Shown: in pieces, positions 46,701-54,300 of the stretch
Position numbering within the stretch: position 1 is the stretch's first letter
How the letters are laid out: each line of letters starts with the position of its first letter
The notes under the pieces: model-generated
Told to the model about the DNA's origin: nothing
Seen by the model: only the letters and a program-made list of their open reading frames with translations
The model's database searches: none
Source of the DNA: Watersipora subatra
Taxonomy: Eukaryota; Bryozoa; Gymnolaemata; Cheilostomatida; Watersiporidae
Assembly (NCBI RefSeq): GCF_963576615.1
Contig: NC_088717.1
Span: 18,834,108-18,898,107 of the forward strand
DNA: 64,000 nucleotides
Direction of reading: 5' to 3'
Made by a program: the position numbers and the translations under genes

Positions 46701-47079
46701 TTAAGCTCATCTTTAATGCTGCAACATGTTTCCAAAGTTTCACCTTTGCGTGGCAAAGTTTTTAAGAGCATTAATATATAACCAGTATTTTGTAACTTTC
46801 TGTTAAGGTATCTTTCTACTTTCCATTTTAATAGACTTAACTTTCAAGGCTTTACTTTCTAGGTCAATGAAGCAGACTATACGGGAGAATGGTATCTCTA
46901 TGATATGGAGACTGTTCCTCCTCCAAGAGCTCCACATGCCTGTAGTTGTACCGAGTTTGAAGCGCACGTGCTTGCTAGCGATAGCTTTATGTTTGAACAA
47001 CAAGGACAGTGTTCAGCAGCTGCCACTCCCCTCCTCAATAAAGCCAGAAATTATGGAACTTTGCCAAAATATTCTATAG
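40609..47079 (+). CDS. SOCS-box-like protein, 5' end not found
   Basis: Six exons (40609-40711, 41159-41351, 43283-43424, 44877-44945, 45071-45192, 46863-47079) join in phase to 281 residues plus TAG. The C-terminal part (about residues 240-273) reads VPSLKRTCLLAIALCLNN, then a spacer and QQLPLPSSIKPEI. This matches the SOCS-box pattern (SLK-x2-C-x2-x-I ... LPLP-x2-(L/I)-K-x-(Y/E)), the module that recruits elongin B/C and cullin-5 to make an E3 ubiquitin ligase substrate receptor. The ~235 residues before it contain no repeat or domain I recognise (no clear ankyrin, WD40 or SPRY signature). They include Trp/Tyr/Phe-rich segments such as RQFIQIPWWFTNARIHSVHP and FIQYASAMYYTNFPGQGLQ. A start exon was not found; candidates near 40269 are weak. 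AATAAA follows at 47313. The gene model is well supported by phase; the function is inference. Confidence 0.65.
41159..41351 (+). CDS. SOCS-box-like gene exon 2
   Basis: Acceptor CATTTTACAG chosen over the one at 41085, because only this one joins the preceding exon without a stop. Donor AT before GTAAGT (phase 2). Encodes KPCSVSPNICRVYRVDNLYG and onward to VVKGEDMVI. Confidence 0.6.
41393..41429 (-). mobile_element. Helitron-like 3' terminus (decayed)
   Basis: Read on minus, TTATTACTTGTGCAATGCCG then GGCATTCACATAG and T. Matches the 741-769 terminus in CATTCA and hairpin position, with the final CTAG changed. Lies 42 bp after an exon of the SOCS-box-like gene. Confidence 0.45.
41794..42452. 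mobile_element. Long-TIR element with ~9-bp duplication, copy 1
   Basis: Inverted arms of ~250 bp begin TAGCCTGTCT on both ends and share GTTGTTTTGCTCGCTCCGCT-type sequence. The flanks ATTTGGTGC and AGTTGATGC match at 7 of 9 positions. A second copy at 54762-55447 has a perfect 9-bp duplication. Nine bases suggests a Mutator-like element, but with no transposase this is inference. Intronic in the SOCS-box-like gene. Confidence 0.75.
42800..42949 (-). mobile_element. tRNA-derived SINE-like element, family A copy 3
   Basis: Read on minus: GGATAGTATAGTGTAATATA head, B-box-like GAGTTCAAATCCAG, then a tail with CGCTATAACTGGACA and CAACAGCCTAACAGGCAAAC. Matches the copies at 13490 and 30164. A Helitron-like 3' end lies 280 bp to the right. 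Confidence 0.65.
43199..43231 (+). mobile_element. Helitron-like 3' terminus
   Basis: TTATTACCCGCGCAACGCTG then GGCATTCATCTAG followed by T. Same structure as 741-769 with a partly paired hairpin. Ends 51 bp before the acceptor of the exon at 43283. Confidence 0.65.
43283..43424 (+). CDS. SOCS-box-like gene exon 3
   Basis: Acceptor TTTATAG, donor CTTCAG before GTAAGA (phase 0). It completes an Ile codon, then WSTIRDRYGLPSIVTKEQLI and RYMCDANWFIQYASAMYYTN. Phase agrees with both neighbours. Confidence 0.68.
43627..44446. mobile_element. Palindromic hAT-type MITE, 820 bp
   Basis: Two arms of about 380 bp are near-perfect inverted copies, separated by a spacer of roughly 60 bp. Ends are CACAGGTGTC and its complement. 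A perfect 8-bp duplication CTTTGCAA flanks it (43619-43626, 44447-44454), as for hAT elements. The arm identity looks very high, implying recent origin or gene conversion between arms. Intronic in the SOCS-box-like gene. Confidence 0.9.
44877..44945 (+). CDS. SOCS-box-like gene exon 4
   Basis: Acceptor TGCTCTAG, donor TACGAG before GTTTGT, phase 0 at both ends, 23 codons: LYTVVPSDYIRDVRYDSAHL then LYE. Confidence 0.65.
45071..45192 (+). CDS. SOCS-box-like gene exon 5
   Basis: Acceptor ATTCTGCAG, donor GTCAG before GTATGC (phase 2). Encodes FDLLRNSCKCSHEMVSSHLS and PIVHRQLYIFIGFFEDRLTV. Confidence 0.68.
45295..45560. mobile_element. TIR element family T, partial copy
   Basis: Starts CTTGCACAAAATTTCAGTTG and contains CTGACTGCCAGCATGTTTCA then CAACAAAACTTGATCACG, shared with the elements at 46308 and 56410. 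Only about one half is recognisable. Intronic. Confidence 0.55.
46308..46705. mobile_element. TIR element family T, copy 2
   Basis: Inverted halves: the left has CGACTGCCAGGATGTTTTAA and GACAAAACTTGATCACG; the right carries the complements (AAACATCTTGGCTGTCAG, AGGTTTTGTCAATTTC). Outer ends contain AAAGATGAAC/AGCTCATCTTTAA. No transposase or clear duplication seen. Intronic. Confidence 0.6.
46863..47079 (+). CDS. SOCS-box-like gene terminal exon
   Basis: Acceptor CTTTCTAG completes an Arg codon (AG plus G). The frame reads SMKQTIRENGISMIWRLFLL, then VPSLKRTCLLAIALCLNN and LPLPSSIKPEIMELCQNIL, stop TAG. A competing open frame (to 47087) is out of phase with the upstream exon and is rejected. 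Confidence 0.72.
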
Positions 47080-47312
47080 TCATCTAGCTGCTTACCCATT
47101 ATTTTGGTAAGAATTATGAGCCTGTTTGTGATCACAAGTCTGAAGTTATTACTTTCGCTATGCGAAAAAACTTCGAAACTATATATTTATTTTCACCTTT
47201 ACTATTGTTGTATCTGGTTCTGTACACGAGCTGTTTTCTGTACTTGAGATGCCTGTAACTAGTTTGATACATGTCTCTGGCTTTTGCCCTTGAACTTCAT
47301 GTATGTATTTAT

Positions 47313-47318
47313 AATAAA
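47313..47318 (+). promoter_or_regulatory. Candidate polyadenylation signal of SOCS-box-like gene
   Basis: AATAAA 234 nt downstream of the TAG stop. Confidence 0.5.
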
Positions 47319-48148
47319 TATGAGCGCTTCCATTCAATTCCTTCTATGATATGATTGTTAGCGATATAATCTAAAGTTTTGTATTAAATTGGAAAAACTG
47401 CAATTTCTCTCACCTAAAATATGTTAGAAAAGTTACAAAAGTTGTCCTCTCTCCACTAATAGGATTAGCTAATTCGATTAACGTGTTGGTTGTTAGTGTT
47501 GTTTAATTTGGCAGCACAAAAATTTAATTTTTTTTATTCAAACAACAAGCTTGCGATGTTGTTTCAACGAATATTCAACATTTTTATCCGGTTTAGGCGA
47601 ATGCATAAGCACGTCAAAAGCCTTAGCTTGCATTTAAAGTTCAGGAACTCTGTCAACAATCTAATGAGTTATTTCGAGGGGAAATCTTTTTGCGTCACAA
47701 GCTACAGTTGTTTGTCATTGCTTATTTAAGACTAAGAAGATAAGTGTTTGTCCCACACCATATTTGATTGCATGGTAAGGAACTTAATTGTTTCTTGTTA
47801 CAAAAACCGCCAGAAATGCAAACATAGAGCTTCTGAGACTTTTCTCCTGTAGCAGAAAAATAACAAACATCTCCCTAGATGAATCACAGCTTGTTCTACA
47901 GTGGATGTATGTAATATAACATATCCTACAAAGATAAAAGCTTTAAACAAATTAGTGGTAGAAATATGAATGGATATAAAATGTGAAAACCAAGGCTATG
48001 GTTTAAGCAAAAGTTTGAATAATCTATTTGGTAGCTTTATGCAGTTACTAACAGCTTGATAACTGTCATGTGAACCTTGTTCAAAAACAATGTTTGCTAG
48101 ATTGCAAGAATACGTTTTGTGAACTAAAACAAGACAGTCGAATACTGT
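47319..48148. other. Intergenic gap between convergent genes
   Basis: About 830 bp between the 3' end of the SOCS-box-like gene (+) and the stop of the lipase gene (-). It must hold the lipase 3' UTR on the minus strand. No clear minus-strand AATAAA was seen; short open frames lack any domain. Confidence 0.5.
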
Positions 48149-48331
48149 CTAATTGTCTGAGAAATCGACAGAGTCACATGTGCCGTAGGTTGACAAACTT
48201 GGTGTGCTGTCGCCTGCAAGTTTACCTTCTGCGTACTTCGAACCAATGTCTAGGAAGTAGTTCTTGTGTACCTCAACACAATCCTCTGAGAAGCATGTGT
48301 GAGATGATTGTGACAAAGCGCATGCTTCATC
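48149..48331 (-). CDS. Lipase terminal exon
   Basis: Acceptor AAATTGCAG, phase 0, 60 codons and TAG. Encodes DEACALSQSSHTCFSEDCVE then VHKNYFLDIGSKY. The His in DCVEVHKNYF is the expected catalytic base. Confidence 0.92.
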   Translation of the reverse strand, partial: DEACALSQSSHTCFSEDCVEVHKNYFLDIGSKYAEGKLAGDSTPSLSTYGTCDSVDFSDN

Positions 48332-51300
48332 CTGCAATTTTGTAACAATTTTTTTAAATATTACAAAAATTCTTCTGAATATCAGAACAAAAACATACCG
48401 TGGAACCTCTACTTACGAAATTCATTTGTTCCGGAAGCTGTTTCCCGAGTGGAAAATTTTTGCAAGTAGAAACTCATTTTACCATCTAAATTCCCTAATC
48501 CGTTCCAAGCCTCCACAAAACTGATATATAATTTTTATAAACTATAAATACGAATAATGGTTAAAATCTGTAACAAATACGTGGTAAAATTACATTATTA
48601 CACAATGAATAAAAATAGCACGCATGGAAAGAAAAAATAACTCAGAATTGAAGAATAAAAAAAAACTGTACGGCATGTTTGTTTACCTTCGGCTGTCTAA
48701 AAGAGGCAAAAATATAGTGAAATGAGAAGACGGCGGTCAGAAGAGGTGGATCTTGTACTGTTGTCTTGGTTGTATTTTAAGCAGAACAAATTTGTTTTAA
48801 CAACTTCAGTAAAAATAATTGTTTGCTTCGGGACAGATTGAAAAACTATGTCATCCTATAAAAAACGCAGAACTTCAACTGCTAAAAACAAAAGTTGTCC
48901 TATTCTGCAGCTGGTATATAATAACTCCAAATTAGACAACGAGTGGAAACAAAACACTTGCCATTAACTGACTTTTGCTAGCAAATTAAACGAATTGATA
49001 TGCATTGGAATAGAAGCAAACGTGCTAAAAATTGAAACAAACAAAAAGTTGGCCAGTATACAAAAATCATTCGTATTTCAAAATATCTTTCATAAGCAGA
49101 AGCAAAATTTCTATTAAAAAACATCTTCAAAATTTCGTGGGTAGGGTGGTTCGTAAGTAAGCGTTCCGCTGTACATAGATTTTTAGTTAGACAAATATTA
49201 AAATCACATTTGTGTTACCTCATTAACTTGGCAGATTGTGTAGTTGGAACTGGGGGTGATGCCGGGTTCACTAAACCAAACCTCCTCATGAGTATGGTAT
49301 ACAAAGTATGGCGGAATCCTTGGAACTGGATCAGTTGCTTGTACCAATCTCCAATTATGTCGGACCAGCTATAATAGACCATAATGATGCTGACCATATT
49401 TACTGCTGACGAAACTTATTCATAGAGTACAAATGATCGTCACTCTCAAGATAAGATGCTATGGTAAGAGACTCCAGTGCACTATTCCATACAAGGAAAG
49501 CTAATTAGTATAAAGTTGACATGTTGCGCAAGTGTTTGCAATTAGAGCAATTTGGCATGAAGCGATGGCAATCAGAGCAATTTCGACATGTTCTACACGG
49601 CTTACGCATAAATGTTGTTGGTTCGAATTGTTATTAAATTTATATTTTCCTCATCCCCTCAACCTGTGCCAAGCGGACAAAAAGGAATCGATTCAAAATT
49701 GTGTGATGTTCTGAGAGAGGGATTGTTCTCTCCTTCTCTATGCAAAAATGAGAACGATGCTCTCTTATGCTCTCATTTCTCCATAGAGTTGTATGCAAAT
49801 GTTTAAGTGATTCTTGGATTTTACTAGACCAGAATCACTCTCTCAACAGGAAGAAAATGGTATCCTGCAGACAAGAACAGGTCGAGACATTTCCATACTG
49901 CTGCAGTAGCTGGCTGATAGATAGATGTGTGTGTATCCTCCCTCTCTAGACTAGGGGTAGGGAGGGAACCTATGGCTCTCGAGCCATATGTGGCTTTTTT
50001 GATGATTTCATCTGGCTCTTTGATAAATCAGTAGAAAAATAATCCATAATTTTGCTATTAATTTGATTAACATAATAATAAAAATAATGCTGAAATTACA
50101 GTAGCAATAAAGAGAAACAATTGTAGATTTAATAAAAATATGTTTTCATTTGCAACTTTTTGATGTGGCACGCGCGGCAAAGAGTTTCTAGTGCTTTCTG
50201 TACTCCGCTGTACGTTTTGACCATGGTTGGCTCTACATATGCTTGCGAGCAGTCATTCTCACATGAAGAATATTAAGATGAACCTGCGGTCACATTTAAC
50301 AGATGGAAGCCTAAATGCCTGCATGAAGCTGAATTTCACCACGTGTCAACCAGACTACAAAGTTATCAGCAAAAGCATGCAGCATCAGAAGTCGAATTAA
50401 TAGAAAAAGTACTTTTCATAAAATCTTTGTTATAACACTGCTGTTCAAAATGAGTTCAATTTTCTTATACTCTAAAATTGCTCAAACATACTAAATTTGC
50501 TGGTTTTTTTTTCATTTTATGTTTTCGAGATTTAAACTATACATATGGCTCATCTAGAATTAAATTTTGAAACATGTGGGTTTTGTGGCTCTCTCAGTCA
50601 AAAAGGTTCCTGACCCCTGTTCTAGACACTGCCGAGGTGCATCACTGGTTTAACGCAGTGCTTTTACACATATTTTTTTTGTTTCATACGGGTGTCCAGT
50701 TCACCCTCCCCATTTATAATAGAGTTGGCGCTTTAGTTGCTGTCGACCTGACCTATATACAGGTGTTACTGGATTACAGGTATTACTGGTAGCACGTTCT
50801 TATAGCCTGTGTATCTGACCCGAGCTATATGTTCTACACTAACATTATTCTGATAAAAACATAATTATTGTAGCCTTAGTACCTACATTCAGTTGCCAGC
50901 ATACCAGTTTTGTTACTCCCCTTAATAATTTCGAGACCAGATCTCTGTAACAGCTACATGTATATGCTTGTATCTAGGTACAGCTTCATAGGCTTACGTT
51001 GTTGAAATGGTTTGCAAAATCAGCATCTCCAAACCGAGGCGCACCAAATGAGTACACTTCTAGCTTTTCATTTGTTGTTACACCATCATAGATTAGTGCT
51101 GCCGCTGCTAGCTGAGCCTGTGCTCCACCAAGAGAATGGCCAGTCAGCGTTAACCTGTAGAAAACAATTACCTATCAATGTTCCCTTTTAGCTATTTTTC
51201 AAGATCAAAACGAGGTGTATTTTCTGAAAGATCGATTTTGTCACAATGTTAAATTGTACTACAATCTAATTTTCATTTTCTACTATAAGTCATTCCAGAA

Positions 51301-54300
51301 AGGGATTTAAAAATATAATATTAAATAATAATATGAGTAATATAAACAGTTAGAATCCATTTTAAACCTAGAAAACAATTGTTAAAGCATTTTTTACATT
51401 ATTTTATACCATAAGCTGTATATAAAGAATATGAGATATAATGACCACAAAATTTCTGATAATAATCTATTAATAAAGAAGGCCTGACTGGGTAATGTGT
51501 TGTTGTAACTGTAGCTACTCATACCGCAGATTCACTCCAGGCTCGTTTCCATATTGTTGTAACAGTAGCAACTATGTACCCCAACCGTTGTTTCAGGTTT
51601 TTATAGAAAATAAATAGTGTTAGAATCGCTCAGGCATTTTCTTATGATAAAAGTTACAAATAAAATAATGCGCTATTACACTACAAAAAGTACATGGTAG
51701 AGTGTTTTGTAAATCACAATGAACACACTTGCACCCAATAGTTGAATGCTAGAGATAAAGAAAGAAAGTGCCTCGTAGGTATTCAAAATAGAAATTTTAG
51801 TCCAAATTCAAAGTTTGAACTGTATTAACCTGTTTGTCTATGCCACTTAACTAGGATTGATTTTGTTTTCCCAGCTCTATGGTGTCTCCATGAAAGTTAA
51901 AATAATAACTGTAGCACCGATGCCAGAGCGGTTTTAAAATTGGCAGCACAAATTAGAAATGTGTAAAAATGTGCAATTTAATTTAGTTTTTATTTATTCA
52001 ATTACAAAAAATATTTTGTTACCTAGGATCAATAATAGTTATATTTTAAGCTTTGCGACTCTTTCATGTTTTATGAACTTTTAAATCCCTTTTATAGCCG
52101 ACTTTTTTCCAACAACAACGTTTTAACTACAGGGTCGTTGTTTAAAATTGATCGCAACAATTATTTGACCCTATTTCTATTAATGTTAGCCGACACTGTC
52201 AGTGCAAGGCTATATTATTACTAATCTTTAAATGCTGCTCAAATTTGTGTCGTGACTCAATGAATAAAACATTAGTAAAAAGCATGCTTCACAAGTTCGA
52301 TATCTCGCTGCCTCCTGCGCCCACCCCTCTTTTGCTACTTAATACAGGTTGGTCTCAAGCTACATTCAAATCGAATTACGGCTTTATGATGAAATGGCTT
52401 CAGGATTTTCAATCTGTTTAAGCAATATTAAACTACATTAGCTGTTTTCACTCAAATAAATGTAAAAGATCCCGCCAGCACCATTGATTACCGGTCCATC
52501 AATAACGTAACTGCCAAAGGTTTTTTGCAAGAATTTTTCTGCAACTTGAAGACTATTATAGCCATTACCATACCATAGAATTGAACATTGTGTAGGCCTT
52601 TCTGGTGACTGTTTATATACAATAGAAGCCTTTCGATAATTATATATTTGCTTAATGAAACTATTAGGTCAAGGTCATTTCAATAGCCATTTTTGTGTCT
52701 ATTAATTGTTTATAATTTTATAATAAACTTTGAGAAGAAGTAAAATGAACAGTGAGATAGATTTAATCATATTGGCTAGACATGTCTGAGTTCAGTGACA
52801 TGAGAACCTCGATGAATGGAGATATGCCCAGTTACAGAGAGCAATTTAAAATAGGATATCATTCCTGTCACTGCCAGTGGTTTTTATGGGAATTCAATCC
52901 CAACCTGTTATTTGTAAGTCAGGGGTTCTAGACCACCATACCACGGCTGCTTTGAATGTAATAACTGTTTTGTATATAAAAAGACACCAAAATTGAATTT
53001 TTAATCATGAGCAAAAATTTGAAGGTGGAAATGAAAAGAAAACTATCACTATCACTCATATGTGTGGAAGGCTCAAAGGTCATATGCTAATGTATTTCAA
53101 ACAAATGTCAATATTTCATAGCTGCCAATGAAAGCTTGTACAAAATAAGCCATTTTTGGCAGAGATGTTTACATGGCACCTGCAGCGATGTATGTCTGGG
53201 ATTGCTAAGGCTTACCTGTAGCCAGGATTGTTGGCCAGCAACTCTCTGAGATACTTCTGCAGGCATGGGTAGAGCAGCTGGTGCACATTATAGTTATAAT
53301 ACAAAACCTGAAATCAAATCTAGGATGCAACACTTGCGAATTAAAATAAATGAGTGCTCAAGATGGTGAGTCGTCTGCTCCTATTAGGAAAAATGGTTCG
53401 AATCAATTGGGAAATAATTGTGCAATAGCTACTGCCAGATATATATCAGTTTGGTGTCAAAAGCTGGCTGGGTGCCAAAGGTCTTACACTGGTTCCGTGT
53501 TGAATACATGTAGATAGATCATTCACTATGTTTCCATGATGCGCAGTGCTTCGGAGTTGCGCTATCTCCGAATCATGGAAACGGCGTCTTCGCACTGAAA
53601 TCACTGCGCACTGATCAGTGCGAAGCCAGTGCAAATTCGCAGCAAGGAAACAGCGACTGCGCAGTGGCTGCGCATAGCTCTCATGCCGTGGAGACAGATT
53701 TTTCGATGGCAATAAACTAGTACAAAGGTTGTTCTGCTAATCTTGTTTTTTCACTATTCTTCCGATCTTCTTTCACATAAATTTAATTATAGTCTGCATT
53801 CACGAGGATGATAAGGTGATTACTTTCCTGGACTTTGTTATCGATGCCAACACTTCGAAAAATAGGTGGCAAGTCCTAAATTAACGTTTAAATAATATAT
53901 TACTTGAAAATACTTATTAAAAATGTATTACTATGTAAAAAGTGTGTTAAGGTTTGTAAAACCTTGTGAATGTGTATTGTAAATAAAAGTATAATGACGA
54001 CAGAATAATAAAAAAAGACTGTTTATGACGTTCGGTATCCGTGATCGATTCTATTTCTCCATCAGGCGATTCAATTTATACAATTTCTCTTCTCTGGCTA
54101 ATTTGCGGTATTTGCTGAAAACCACTGCGCAGCATGGAAACGTACAATCCCCTCGACTTCGGAGGGGGCTGCTTCGCAGTACTGCGCACCATGGAAACAT
54201 AGTGATTATCACGGGTTAGTAAGAAGGGTCGAAAAAGGGTGTTGTGAGTGAAAATAAACTTTGCAAGCTATCATAGCTAGTTTTTGCTTATCTTTCAAGT

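Noticed and set aside
46905-47087. Alternative frame ending PPPRAPHACSCTEFEAHV...
   Set aside because: Out of phase with the upstream exon; the in-phase frame gives the SOCS-box-like end.
53340-53420. tRNA-like boxes (GGTTCGAATC) in the lipase intron
   Set aside because: Stems do not pair and no SINE body follows.
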